From NCBI GenBank assembly GCA_022559985.1, contig JAFJTR010000027.1, positions 1 to 64,000 of the forward strand: 64,000 nucleotides of DNA. Reading direction: 5' to 3'. A program made the translations under genes and the position numbers. This DNA is from Parastagonospora avenae f. sp. tritici 18332-5. Its lineage: Eukaryota > Ascomycota > Dothideomycetes > Pleosporales > Phaeosphaeriaceae. Positions 11,167-23,574 of this stretch are shown here, in pieces (within the stretch, counting starts at the first letter, position 1; the number at the start of each line of letters is the position of its first letter). The notes beneath the pieces are model-generated. The model saw nothing but the letters and a program-made list of their open reading frames with translations, did no database searches and was not told the DNA's origin.

Positions 11167-12078
11167 TTTTCGTGATTTTTCGTGGCCTATAGGTATCTCT
11201 CACTCGTGTACCAAGTAATCGGGGGTGTGGATGAAGTGCTAGAGGGATGAAGCGACTGATGCGTGTCAGCTGTATGAGCGGTAGACGTAGTTGCGGGACG
11301 GCCGCAGTCGCATTGCGACGAGCACAGCGTTTTCAGAGGAGTAGTGCGCGGCTGCAGCTCTTATATAGCCACGCTCGCCGCTGTCGAAACATCTGGGGTA
11401 AGACATACAGTGTGGCTGATCTCGAAACAGTAGCTTCAGTCGCACGCTCATGATCGATTGCGACGTTCTACAAGGAGTGCTGTGTAGTCGCCAGACCGTG
11501 TGAAGCTCTAGAGACAGGAATAAACTCAAAAGAAATGCGCAAAAGTGAAATGAGGGTAGCGGGAGGTGGATATGAGTGTGATGGGTGTTTGGTGGCGGGG
11601 GCGGTTCACGGGACGACGATCGAAGGTTAGGTCGCGCGTCTCAGCCTCATTGGCGGCCTGTGCGTAGTGATTCATCGGGTCGGGTCGAGATGCCCAACGC
11701 CACCACCGAACATCATAGATCTCAGACGCGAGATCTAGCCTGGTAGTATAAACATCATGTGCTTCTAGATAGCTCATGCGCGTCACACCGCCACTCTTAG
11801 TACGAAATGTTGAACATCCAAGGCCTCTACCCGAGCCTACAGTATTCACGGATGACAATCAAGCTCGATTGTCCAACGAGCGAGGTAAAATTGTACATGT
11901 ACTACACGTGAGCTGTCTCTTCCAGACAGCTGTCGGAATTCAGTGGTACAGTTAAAGCTCCGAGGCTGGAAGAACCATTGGAATGGATGACAGCCTCGGC
12001 CACCGCAAGCAGCCGCCCCACAATCCGATCATGTAGCCCCTCCATACTTCGTCTCTGTTCAATGCCACTTCCCCAACC
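11167..12078. other. Intergenic, divergent promoter region
   Basis: This lies between the start of the NYN gene (minus) and a mitochondrial carrier (plus), so it should contain both promoters. A 110-codon minus-strand frame at 11526-11858 has no family features and is not called. Confidence 0.5.
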
Positions 12079-13097
12079 ATGTCTGCAGACTTCTGGGCGG
12101 GCTACGTCTCCGGCGCCGCAGGCATCATAATCGGCAATCCGCTTGACCTCGTCAAAACGCGATTACAGGCTGGAAAGACGGTTGTTGGTGTTGATGCTAC
12201 CGCAACCGCAATACCGGCTCCACAGGGGTTCAAGGGACAGTTTGAGAATGCAGGATCGCTAGTAAGAGGTGGGTAGTACTCTCGAATCTGTGATCTTTTT
12301 GCTGGAGAAGACTGACATGAGTTTCGTAGCGTAGGCGCAACAGCTCCCATACTCGGCTATGGCGCGCTCAACGCCCTCTTATTCGTAACATACAACCGCA
12401 CACTGGCGCTCCTATCCGACTCGCCAACATCACCAACGTCGTTTTCGAAAGTCTTCGTCGCCGGTGCGACAGGCGGATTCGCGTCGTTCGTGGTGTCTGC
12501 GCCTACAGAGCTCATAAAATGCCGCGCGCAAGTGTCGACCGAGAGGAATGTCACATCCTGGTCGATCGCAAAGGACATATGGAGAAGAGATGGCATTAGA
12601 GGACTGTACTACGGTGGTGGAATAACTAGTGTGCGAGATGCTGTGGGCTATGGATTCTAGTACGTTTGTCATAGGCTCGCTCTAGAAACTGAAGACTGAC
12701 AGTTTACAGCTTCTGGTCGTATGAGTGGACGAAGCACGCATGGACAACGCCCGACGACTCGAACAGGGAAGCAGCTATGAAAGTTCTCCTTTGTGGGGGA
12801 CTAGCTGGTGTTATCACATGGGCTTCTATTTTCCCCTTGGACGTGATCAAGACGAGGGTGCAAACACAATTACTGCACAGCGAACCTAGCTTGTCCGGTG
12901 AAGAACGCGCCCTGCTTCATGCTGCTGCGCCTAAGAGACGTTTGAGCTCCTTAGAAATTGCCAAGCATGCATACCAGACCGAAGGTTCCGGTGTCTTTTT
13001 TCGTGGACTGGGCATTTGTAGTGTGCGAGCATTCGTCGTCAATGCCGTCCAGTGGGCAATGTATGAGTGGATGATGCGCGTGCTGCAGAAGTCGTGA
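12079..13097 (+). CDS. Mitochondrial carrier (SLC25) family transporter
   Basis: Three exons (12079-12268, 12335-12659, 12710-13097) give 300 aa, the standard carrier length. Each tripartite repeat has its PxDxxK-type signature: NPLDLVKTRLQ near residue 20, APTELIKCRAQ near 120 (Asp replaced by Glu) and FPLDVIKTRVQ near 225. Matching glycine-rich helix ends are present (LYYGGGITSVRD, FFRGLGICSVRA). Six transmembrane helices in the inner membrane are expected. The sequence resembles the amino-acid/carnitine branch of SLC25, but the substrate cannot be assigned. Donors are GTGGGT and GTACGT. Confidence 0.9.
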
Positions 13098-13450
13098 ATA
13101 GGAAGCCTTTCTCACTAACATTAGTACCCTATCACACGCGAAACATAGAGACCATCACAGGAAAAAGCATGCGACAGTCATAGAAGCAAATGCATTGGAT
13201 ATACACCTGAACTTTGCCTTTTATAGAGTACATGAGGAAATTTTGTCCACCACCTAATAACCTTCAACCTGACCTTACAGAGCGCCGAATGCTTCGCTTC
13301 CTTCAAATGACAATCCCTCGAAAGAGAAAAGTACATGCTCCAAAGTAAATGCTGACGTGGTCAGGCTGAGATGCGTAGACGTCACGAGTGTTCGCAGTCA
13401 ACATTATAGAAAGGTTGCCTTCGAATGTTGGATCAGCTGCAGGAACCAGA
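13098..13450. other. Convergent 3' ends
   Basis: This is the gap between the converging carrier and RNA-binding protein genes, presumably both 3' UTRs. Nothing else is recognised. Confidence 0.5.
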
Positions 13451-15145
13451 TTACATGATCTGATCCTGAGTCAAGCCGCCGGTGTGCTCGGTACCTTCCA
13501 TGGCATCGCCGTTGCTCTGGTTGGTGTACTTGACGAACTGTAGACCCAGAGGCCTGCCGCCGTACTGGTAACCAGTGAACTTGGCTGTTGAATGTATTAG
13601 TCACCGTCGTTTGCTGAAAGGGAGAGGACTTACCAATCGCGGTCTCAGCATCTTCCTGCTTCTCGAACTCGACGACACCGGTTCCACGCGATCGGCCGTT
13701 GGGCTCATACTGGATCTCAGCGCGCTCAACTTTGCCAATGGTCGTGAAGAGCTCGACGAGATCCTCGTTGCTGGTCGACCAGGGCAGGTTGCGGACGTAG
13801 ATGGTGTTGCCTGGCTCTCCGCCACCAGCAGCAAAGTCTGTGAAGGGGTTGGGTGGGTTTGAGCCGGCGTTAGACTCGAATCCTGGGCCACCACCGGGTG
13901 GGCCTCCAAAACCTCCACCTCCATAGCCACCGCGCGCGCCGAAGCCTCCTCCAAAGCCACCGCGACCGCCGCCGAATCCTCCTCCGCGACCACCAAAGCC
14001 ACCTCCGAAGCCACCGCGACCGCCGCCGAATCCACCGCGACCGCCGAAGCCACCTGGCGCGCCGGCGAAGCGATCCTCACGGACCTCGAGGTTGCGACCC
14101 TGCCATTCATAGCCGTTGAACTGGTTGATGGCGTTTCGCGCATCGTCCACGGTCTCGAAAGCTACTATGCCCGAGCCCTTGGGACGGCCGTCGGGAGCGA
14201 CATGGACATCAGCACGAAGGACAGATCCGGTGTGCGCAGCCTGACGGAAGAGATCCTTGAGATCTTGCCAGCCAACGTTGTATGGAAGCTGGAGGTAGTT
14301 GTCAGTGCTGTGTTCTTCGAGTTAATCACTCACAGGAAAAGGGTACAAACGTTGGCAATGTAGACCTGCCTGCCTCCGCCGCCACCGCCGGGCGCTCCTC
14401 CGGGAGGCCCGCCGAAACCCTGTCCGCCTTGGAAACCGCCGCGACCTGGGGGGCCTTCGAAGCCTCCGCGCGAGGTGGTTGGGTTACTGAAACGAGGCTC
14501 GGCCTCTCGGTCTTCGCGAACGTATACGAGTCGGCCCATGAGGTTCTGGTTGCTGAGCGTCGCCACGGCATTCTGCGCCTGCTCCCGAGTGGCGTACTCC
14601 ACGATACCACAGCCCTACACCCAAGCAAAAGCCGTCAACCTCCAATCTTTTTCACGATCAAGACCAGCCATCAATGATTACCTTTGACATTCCGTTCGGC
14701 AGCAATAGTACGTCTGCGAACAAGACTTCACCGGCTGCGACACTATTAGCCTAGCTCTTGAGATGGCGCGCGGCCCATTCATACCTTGTCGCATGAAGTC
14801 TTTCAGGTGGTGCCACTTCACATCGTAAGAGAGGTTGCCGACATAGACGCGGCGATCCTGCTGTGAAGAATCCCGGATGCTCTGCATCATGTTGTCCTTG
14901 CCCTCTACTGAACGCGCAGGAGCTCCACGACCTGCACCGTACGATTGGTAGCCTCCCGCACCTGGCGCACCTGCACCGCTGTTTGGTGACCTCGAGCGAC
15001 GGTCGGTACGACGATATTCGTCGCGATCTCCTCGGCTGCGCGAGCGGCTTCGGGGTGAATAGGAGCGCCTGGAACGTCGCGGTGAGCGGGATCGTCGACG
15101 GGGTGAGCGGTCGCGCTGGTCATATTGGTCAGCTTCGTACGACAT
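13451..15145 (-). CDS. Three-RRM SR/RGG RNA-binding protein (Gbp2/Hrb1-like)
   Basis: Five exons (15145-14785, 14734-14682, 14614-14351, 14288-13634, 13584-13451) give 488 aa. Residues 8-54 are an RS/RD-rich region (RSPRRRSRSPRRS). RRM1 (about 98-173) opens VYVGNLSYDV, RRM2 (about 220-298) opens VYIANLPYNV with RNP1-like KGSGIVAF, and RRM3 (about 387-463) opens IYVRNLPWST with RGTGVVEF. An RGG/FGG tract (about 302-362) separates RRM2 and RRM3. This architecture matches yeast Gbp2/Hrb1, shuttling mRNP proteins linked to TREX that help with mRNA export quality control. The 53-nt second exon sits inside RRM1. The RGG tract is encoded by a GC-rich minisatellite that is a likely site of length variation. 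Confidence 0.9.
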
Positions 15146-18100
15146 GATGTCGACGTGTGATGATGCAGCAATTCAGAAAGACAATTAGTGCAAGGTGACT
15201 GCTGGCGCTGCTGCTGCTGCTGTGGTGTGGGGATGATTGCGAAAGTCGCGCGGTAGTGAGCAACGTTGTAGCGGCCCCAGTGCGCTTAGCGGCAGTAGGC
15301 GGCATAGTCACGTGCACAGGACCGCAACCACGCTGCGAACCACGAAAAGGCGCTGCCTGGCAAAAACAGTGGAACGGAGCCTGACAGCGGCTTCGACTGC
15401 CTTACCACTGCCCCAGGCTAACGCACTCGACACACCGAGTGCGTCATCCGCCCCATCCGCAGAGACTGAGAGGGGGACGATGAAGGAACTGGCTGCACTT
15501 ACTCTGTCGTCTGGGCGGTAGTTGTCGTCTGATAGCCAGAGTCAGCAAGAGAGTCCTCGAGATGTGAGAAGAGCAGAACCCTGATGGCGCGCGATGAGGA
15601 GATTTAGGGAGGGGAGCCACGGCTGCGTGACTAGCTCTTACCCATTGTGTATATAAGAAGGTGCCAGCTGAGGTGTGTGGATCCAGCAATGGCAGCACAC
15701 AGGACGAGCTGCAGTCGACAGATTGCGGTCCTTCTTCTGCCTTTTCGATGACGCTGTATGGGGCCTCAAAAGAGCAAGCCTCCCACGGCACAGCAGCCTT
15801 CTGGCCAATAGCAGTCCCGAAGCGAGCACCGAGAGCTCGAGGCTACCCGGCAGTCTGGGTTGGTTGACGGCGGGTGAGGTTGCAGAACGAACGATCGGGG
15901 TGGTGTCGTGTAAGCACAGTAGAGCGACGATGTGGTGCAAGTCTGGGTGCGAAAGAGGCTACAATGCAGGAGTCAATTGGGCGCATCCGACGACGGGAAG
16001 CAGACCACGGGCGCACCTGCCTCGCCAGCAAACACCGTGATGGAGAGTAAATGCTCCGACGTCCACCAGCTCCCCCACCACGAGCGGGGGGCGGACGGCA
16101 GCCGGCGAATGCGCGGTACCTAAGCCGCTCCTGCCTTTAGTTCTGTCCTCGGTCCAGTAGCCGAAGTCGCGGACTCGTCTTTCCAAGGTCATTCCTTCAC
16201 AGCCGCCATGTTTGCTCCCCAAACGTTTGCTTTCTCGTCTTTGTTACATATGCTTGCCAGCACGCCGGGTCGACGAAGAGGGTCTGCACGACGGGTTCGC
16301 TCGGGCCGGGCTGTTCGCTCCGACTGCTTGTCGGCTCTTCTGAGCCTTCCGGTCTAAGAATTTCTCTTACCCTTATATTACGTGAGCTTAAGCTGAGAGT
16401 TCATCGAATGCCAACATGAGTCGAATAAGCTGAAACTCAGCTCCGGAATTTTTTGGCATCCACTACCGTTCATTCAGTCATGGGTTTTTTTAAATCAAGT
16501 CTCCTCCTCATCAATGGCATCGCATGAATAGCCAGAACGACAAGTCATCTTGGACAAGTATATGAACTACAGTCAACAAAATCCTTATCACAGATACTGT
16601 TTAGCACTATGCAACGATAGAAATAGAGGCTCCTTCTCTGCTTCAACACTCACCCCACCTGCAAAGAAAAGTCGCGGGCCTATGGTCGCCTATGTATGTC
16701 CACAAATCATGGCAGACTGCTGTATTGCACCACCTACAGGACCACTTCCAGTGTCCCGATTGGATTCAGCACTCCGAGATAAGCTGTCCACTAGGCAAAT
16801 CGAAGGACCTCTATAATAGAGCTCCTTCCAGACCCTTCCATGGAGGACTGATGCAAGCAGATATCAATAACGCCTCTGCAGGCAAAACACTCGTATCTCA
16901 GCAGCAGGCCTTGCCACGTCGCCGATTGACACGACTCCTACTCGGCGCACCGCTCGATGTTCAAGGATGGTCGCTGAAAGTTCAGGCAAACTTGCATACT
17001 GCATGTCGTGTGAAGCGCCTCAGTCACACATGGAGGCACCAATGGACTTTCGAGATCGCGCCGGGAAGTGCTGCAGCATCTTACTGGGTGAGCGCGTCGC
17101 ACTGTGCTTGTTTTTGTTCGCCAAATGCACGATCTTGTTGAGCGACTGGCCTGGTGTCTGACCACGCCGCCGGAACGACGAACACTGACTCCCTACCCGA
17201 GGCGGGGTCCAGGTTCGCTGGCTCCCGTGTTCATGCATGGACTGCCAGTCGCCAGAAGCCCTCTTCAGCGAAATGTCCCGTTTAGACTCTGTGTACGTTG
17301 GCTGACACGTATTACTAGCATGTCTCCATCAGCAGCAGCTCGGCATGTAATAAGATCCCGATACTGGAAGCTCCGGAAACGTGCATCCAATGGTCGATGA
17401 AGCTGAAGCTCCAAGCTAGCCACAGGACTTCGACTGCAAGTACGATTCCATTCTCAGCAGAAGCACGCATCTTAGTCCCCGTGCATTACTCGACTGCTTG
17501 ATCGTGTCAGTATAGTGCCTGCGGATGGAGGTACGTACAGCACCCTGCACTCTGTATGTACTGATCACTTTTCCAAATGAATAAGCCTCACGAACTGTGT
17601 GGATGTCGCTGCGTATAACCTCAGGGCGTGCTGGGCAATTGTTTTGGGCGAGCAAATCACCACAGAGAATGCTCTCGGAACAACTGTTGTTTCTTCAAAT
17701 GTGTTTCCTCCTAGAATGAGTCCCATACTAAAAGGCTCTGAATTGTTGCAGACGTCTGTGGTGAGTAGCATTGAGACACAACTCACGAAAGTTCAGGCGG
17801 GAAATACACGGATCGTACGGAGACCTGGCCATGGATACCAACTCAATAATTCCCCATGTTCGGCCGAGAGATCGATGTACCGGATGCTTTATTGCGGATC
17901 GCCGACTCCTACATGTGTTCTGAGTGGTCTCAACTACGTTTACTCATTATAGCTCAGGAGTTCTTGAGTAATGGTTTAGCGAGTCGCGAGAGAGACTGGA
18001 CTCGAGAATGTCTCCCCATCAAGTTCTAATGTCGTGAGCATCGTAAGGTAAGTGGCTCCGCGATATTTGTCTCGAATGTGTAGGTACGAGCTGAGCTTGG

Positions 18101-18857
18101 ACGATGATTATGCCCAGATGTTGTACAGGTCGTAGCCTGGGGTATTAGCACGAAGATTTCATACGCGTTTTCTTCCCTAAGACTGCCTTGGTGGAGGGTT
18201 ACGTACGTTCCCGTTCCCGCATATCCACTGAGAGTATCTACCACCTATGACGTCATTATCTCTGCTGTGCAAAGGGTCGCAGGTATCTTTCGGAGTTTTC
18301 AAAGCTTCGGCGCGTCAAAGTTGAGCGATAAGAAGAACAGCGGGGCGATTGTCCAACTTTCAACCAGGGGTTTTCCGTCCGGAAGATCAGTGAGGATCAT
18401 GTCATGCTCTCCGAGATATTTCCTACAACGCTCGTGCGAAGATCAAGCCATCGGCCAAATGGGGCGCTAGTTTGCCGAAGTTAGCGAGACTCTTCCCGTC
18501 GACCATCACGTTTAAGCTTCCTCTTGTGACTTCTCCGAGCGAACTCCGTCTGATACAATATCATCTCCAGTTTTGTTATCAGGGCGCAAACTCTTTCTAT
18601 AATCGTTCCATATATATATCAGTATGTCGCTCACCCAAGATACAGCATATAATAGCCAAGTCTCTTCAGCGTTGCATCGACACTCCTGCACGCTTTACTT
18701 ATACATTGAAGCATACTTGCTCACCAAATTGATTTCCATACCGGTACAACCAGAGTCATAACTCAACAATCACTGCACATATTGGCGATCCTCTTCGCAC
18801 AAAATTACACGCATAAATACGTGCCACCGGTCCTCGAGGCATAATTTTGCTCTCAAC
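15146..18857. other. 3.7-kb gene-poor region
   Basis: The longest gene-free stretch of the first half of the window. Open frames (for example around 15675-16040, 16692-17141 and 17599-17952) are short, mutually overlapping and without domains or plausible splice chains. No terminal repeats or transposase were found. The left end should hold the promoter of the RNA-binding protein gene. The right end should hold that of the MFS transporter, with a TATATATATC run at 18610-18619, about 240 bases before its ATG. Confidence 0.45.
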
Positions 18858-20642
18858 ATGGCGGAAGGAGCGTTCAGACAGCCTGTACATCCCGAACACG
18901 CCCCAACAAGTGACAATGCTTCCGAAGTCACACACGTAGAAGCCGAAAAGTTCGAACCTATTCGTCGTGAGCCGACAATTGAAGATGTCATCAACCTTCC
19001 AATTCGACAACTTAGCAACGACGCAAACTTGAACGAATACACACAAGAGACGATCAATGGTCGTTTGCAAGAAACGCGCACCAATGCGACCGGCAACATC
19101 GAGCGCTATGAGCTGGTTACATTCAAAATAGACGATCCAGAGAACCCGAAGAACTTCTCCAAAGCTTACAAGTGGTGGTGCACCATGTGTGTTGCTATCA
19201 CTTGCTTTGCAGTAGCTTTCAACTCGGCCGTCATCACTGCCGACCTTGAAGGTGTCACAGCGGAGTTCAACGTCAGCGAGGAAGTCGCTTTGCTCACCAT
19301 CACACTCTTTGTTCTCGGATTTGGCGTCGGGCCAATGGTGTTTGCCCCAGCGTCTGAAGTCTGGGGACGTCGTCCGGTCTACGGGGTTACATTGGCGCTC
19401 GCTGTGATCTTCACCATTCCGGGTGCAGTGGCCAAAAACATTGAGACACTACTTATCACACGCTTCATTGCCGGAGTTGCCTTCAGTGCGCCCATGAGCT
19501 TAGTTGGAGGCACACTGGTCGACCTTTGGAGGAATGAGGAGCGAGGTGTTCCTATGGCTGCCTTTTCTGCCGCGCCGTTCATCGGACCTGGTGTCGGTAA
19601 GTGGTTTCGATGTGCCCTGAACAACTTCAACTTGCTAATGCTTGACTGTAGGACCGCTCGTTGGGGGCTACCTTTCTGAAGCTGGAGGATGGAGATGGCT
19701 TTACTGGATTCAGCTTATCCTTAGTGCCGTCGTCTGGGTTCTAATCACATTCACTGTGCCAGAGACATATGCCCCACGGCTCCTGGCCGATCGAGCAAAG
19801 AAGCTTCGCAAGGAGACTGGCGAAGCGAAGTATGTCACTGAGCAGGACCTCGACTCGCGACCCTTCTCGCAGCAGCTCACGATCTTCCTGCTACGACCTT
19901 TCCAGCTCCTATTCCAGGAACTGATCGTTTTCTTCATCTCATTATACATGAGTGTTTTGTACGGTCTTCTGTACATGTTCTTTATCGCCTATCCCATCGT
20001 CTACCAGAAGGGCAAGGTACGTTACCGCAACGCGACTTGACATGGGCCGTACGCTAACAGCATATACAGGGTTACAGCGCTGGTACGACAGGGCTGATGT
20101 TCATTCCGCTCATCGTCGGCGTGTTACTCTCGGCTGCTTGTGCACCACTCGTCAACAAACACTATCTTGGAATTTCCAAGAATTACAACGGCCATCCTCC
20201 CGCAGAAGCACGACTCATTCCTATGATGTGCTCGTGTTGGTTTATTCCCATTGGTGTCTTCATCTTCGCATGGACGTCATACGAGGACATGCACTGGGCC
20301 GGCCCCGCCATGGGCGGACTTTCCGTCGGTTTCGGCTTCATCTTCTTGTACAACTCGGCCAACAACTACCTTGTCGACTCGTACCAGCATCAAGCAGCGT
20401 CGGCGCTGGCGGCGAAAACATTCCTGCGATCCATCTGGGGCGCGGCCTGTGTCCTCTTTACTGTGCAGATGTACGACAGGCTGGGCAAGCAGTGGGCAAG
20501 CTCGTTGCTCGGATTCATTGGTGTAGCTTGCTGCGCAATTCCGTTTGTGTTTTACTTCTTCGGATCGCGCATCCGGGCCCACTCACACTACGCCTACTCT
20601 GTGGATGAAGAGAATCAGCCAGCTGAAAAGCAGAGTGCTTAG
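18858..20642 (+). CDS. MFS transporter, DHA1 drug/polyamine type
   Basis: Three exons (18858-19596, 19652-20016, 20070-20642) give 558 aa. A hydrophilic N-terminus of about 100 residues ends in DDPENPKNFSKAYKWW, the usual entry to TM1 in Tpo1/Flr1-type transporters. Motif A appears as APASEVWGRRPVYG after TM2, followed by RFIAGVAFSAPMSLVGG and the motif-C-like GPGVGPLVGGYLSEAGGWRW. The second half (FAWTSYEDMHWAGPAMGG, LYNSANNYLVDSY) is characteristic of the same group. Twelve TMs are expected. These proton antiporters export drugs, polyamines or toxins at the plasma membrane; the substrate is unassigned. A Zn2Cys6 regulator follows on the same strand 0.5 kb downstream. Confidence 0.9.
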
Positions 20643-21143
20643 AAAGCTGTCGAGTCCTCGCATGCTTGGCGAGAACGGGTGCATCGCGCGGTGACGGTGA
20701 TCGATCGGTGGCTTGGTCGGTACCGCCGAACTTGCATAGAGTTTGAAATGGGGTGGTCATGGTGGTGTTTTTGCGCTTACATTGCATTGCATGGCGTTGA
20801 GTTTCGGAGCTTTCAGAGGCTTTCGATAAGGCGAATCTAATAGCTGGTATACCCATGTAGAATTGAACTTGAAATAAATCTATTGAGCAGTTTCAATTAC
20901 ATACTATACCTGCATCAGACATGCTAGCATGCATTGTCTCATTGACATCAGAAGGGATTGCCGTGAAGCCGTCAGATCGTAGTCAGATATTAAGCCTTCT
21001 TAGACCGTGACTAACGATCATGATCGCTCGTGCCAGATGACCCCTGTCGTACAAGCGAAGGTCGGCCTTCTGTTAGTCTATCCAGCGCATCCAGCGCGTC
21101 ACATCCACCAACTCCGAATCCCACCCGAGGCTCGGAACATCAG
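20643..21143. other. Intergenic between MFS and Zn2Cys6 genes
   Basis: A 500-base gap that must hold the 3' end of the transporter and the promoter of the regulator. CAGTCGCAGTCGCAGTCGCA-like repeats begin just inside the regulator's first exon. Nothing else is recognised. Confidence 0.45.
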
Positions 21144-23574
21144 ATGGACGACGAGTCGAATTTGCAGCAGCCGGTGCAGTCGCAGTCGCAGTCGCATGCG
21201 CCATCGTCTAGCTTTATGGACACGCCACCCCGCGCAGATGTCGACGAGATTCTGCGACGGAAGCGGAAGGCCAGGGAATACAAGGTAAGCACGAATGCGC
21301 ATGTGTGAATTCATGGACGAGCGAGGGGAAGACATATAAATTGGAAGAAGAGACGGCGGTGAAGAAGAGGGTGTTGCTTTGCCAAATTGGGCTACAGAAC
21401 CCGGCGCATTAAACATGGAGCATGCTAACGACTTCTGCCCCACGAACTTGTACTAACTACTCCCCCAGGCCTGCTATCCATGCCGTCAGAGAAAAGTGAA
21501 ATGCGACCAGACAGTGCCGTGCAAGACGTGCATCGTGCGCGAACACCCAGAGCTATGTACTTACCACCCTCCGAGCGAGTCGCATCCGCCGGCGAAGCGG
21601 ATAACCTTAGGACTGGGCCAGACAGGACGTGACTTTTCGAATGGCATGGTCCATATACATGGAGGCACTGTCACGTTGCCGCGAGAGGTGCGTATCATAT
21701 CGAGCTAGAGGGGTTGTGAATAGTGCTGACAATGGCAGGACTGGGAGCGCATCTGCGCCAAACTCCAGCAAGCAGAGAAGTCGCTCGGCGAGCTGAAGAA
21801 CTCGATCAGCAGCGTCGCTGAAATCCCGCCTCCTACCAACGGCTTCTCACCCTCGGGGTCTGGAAACACTTCGCTAGCAGCGGCGGCACCCATCGACGGC
21901 GAGCAAAGCCATGTCCGGACCCAGGGAATACACACGCGCAACGACATGACCGGCCAGACGATTCACATCGGGCCCAGCTCGGTTCCTGCGCTTGTCATGG
22001 CATTGGGCCGGGGCAACACAGAGTGGGCGCCGGGCGTGCAAGATCTGCTGGGCAAGAAGAGCATGCTGCCAATATTCGGTCTCGACAATGAGAGCGCTAC
22101 ATACCCATTCGTCGATCTATGGGGCCTGCCACACGGATCGATAGCCCGCGCTCACGAGCTCGCAAATGCGCTTCCAAGCGACTCGGAAGTCCTCAGCTTC
22201 TTCCGGTGCTACCGCGAGACTGCGCATGTCGTGTACCCCGCAGTGTCAGACATAGAAGGAATTGAGTCGGACTTGATGCTCTTCCTCATTCAGCGCGCAA
22301 GCTCACAAGGGACAGACGGCATTACAGACCAGCAGATCTACGGCAAAGACCTGCACTGGATAGGTCTGGTATTTGCCATACTGGCTTCAGGATGCCAATG
22401 CTCGACACTGTCGCGACGCGAGAGGGAGTTGACATCACAGGTCTATGTGTGCTGTAGTTTCGAATGCCTCCGCTTCACCAACTTTTTGTCGCACGCAACA
22501 CTCGAGAATATACAGACTCTACTCATTCTCGGCAATGTAATCTCTAACAACATGAACGCTGGAGTAGCATGGAGCTTGATGGGCTTGACTGTCCGTCTCT
22601 CGCAGACACTAGGGCTACATCGCATGTGCCCGCCATCGACACCTATCCAACAGAAGGTTACGCGAAGCAAAGTCTGGTGGGCACTCCTATGGCAGGACTC
22701 TCTTCTTTCTGTGTCGTACGACCGCGCATCCTCCACCACAACAATCGACCACACGGTACCTCTGTCTCAACATACCGCACCCGGCACACGGACATATGTT
22801 GAGAGCATGTATCGGCTCTGTAAAGTAGGACTCGATATTGTCCGCGAACGTCAGCGACCGCAAAACTCGCATGATTCTTTAATTAGAATCACCGAACACC
22901 GGAACGAGCTCCAAGAAATCATGATCGACGCAGCCGACTACCTCAAAGACTCACGGAGATGCCGCTCGATGCGCGACCAACTAGAGCACTGGGCTCTGTA
23001 CCTGCACATTTCGTACATCACATCCGAGCTCTGCAGACCCGCCATCAGCCCCGCAACCGCCGGCTTCGACCTCTCCAAGACGCTACGAAAGACGTGCATC
23101 GATAGCCTCACAAACACGGTCGAAGCCTTCCTCGGCCTCCAAAACATGACCCCCTTCGCCACCCGCTCCTGGTCCGCCGTCCACCGCTCCCTCAGCTCCG
23201 CGCTCCTCCTCGGCATCCTCGGCGAACACAACCGCAACGAGCGTGCCCGCGGCCTCCTCCAAAACGTCATCCAAGTCCTCTCCGACGTGACCAAAGACGT
23301 CGACCCCGCGGAAATGGCCACGCCCATCACGCGCTCTGTGTCTGCCCTCGAGCGCTTGCTCAGGATCACGTCGACGCATAATCGCAAGACGAGCGAGTCG
23401 GGCTCGCAGGCTTCGCCGACCATGCATGTTTTTACGGCGGACGATATTAATAGCGCACTGGTTAATGGCGACGGACACTTGTTTTCGCAGTCCCCGTTGC
23501 TCGGGCTCGAGCTGGATTCGTCGCCGTATGCGCTTATGGAGTCGATTGTGTGGGGTGCGCAGAAAACTCCTTGA
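21144..23574 (+). CDS. Zn2Cys6 transcription factor with fungal-specific domain
   Basis: Three exons (21144-21284, 21469-21687, 21739-23574) give 731 aa. The binuclear zinc cluster has the spacing CX2CX6CX5CX2CX8C, with cysteines at residues 49, 52, 59, 65, 68 and 77 and the basic core RQRKVKCDQ. A short linker and coiled-coil-like DWERICAKLQQAEKSLGEL follow exon 2. From about 220 the fungal_trans middle-homology region starts (FFRCYRETAHVVYPAV) and includes AWSLMGLTVRLSQTLGLHR and VWWALLWQDSLLSVSYDR. The start is the first ATG in frame with the zinc cluster; intron 1 has branch CTAAC. It is nuclear and binds CGG-type sites in this family. Targets are unknown, and the adjacent MFS gene is an obvious candidate. 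Confidence 0.92.

Noticed and set aside
11526..11858. 110-codon minus-strand frame before the mitochondrial carrier
   Set aside because: No domain; basic and low-information; sits in the divergent promoter region.
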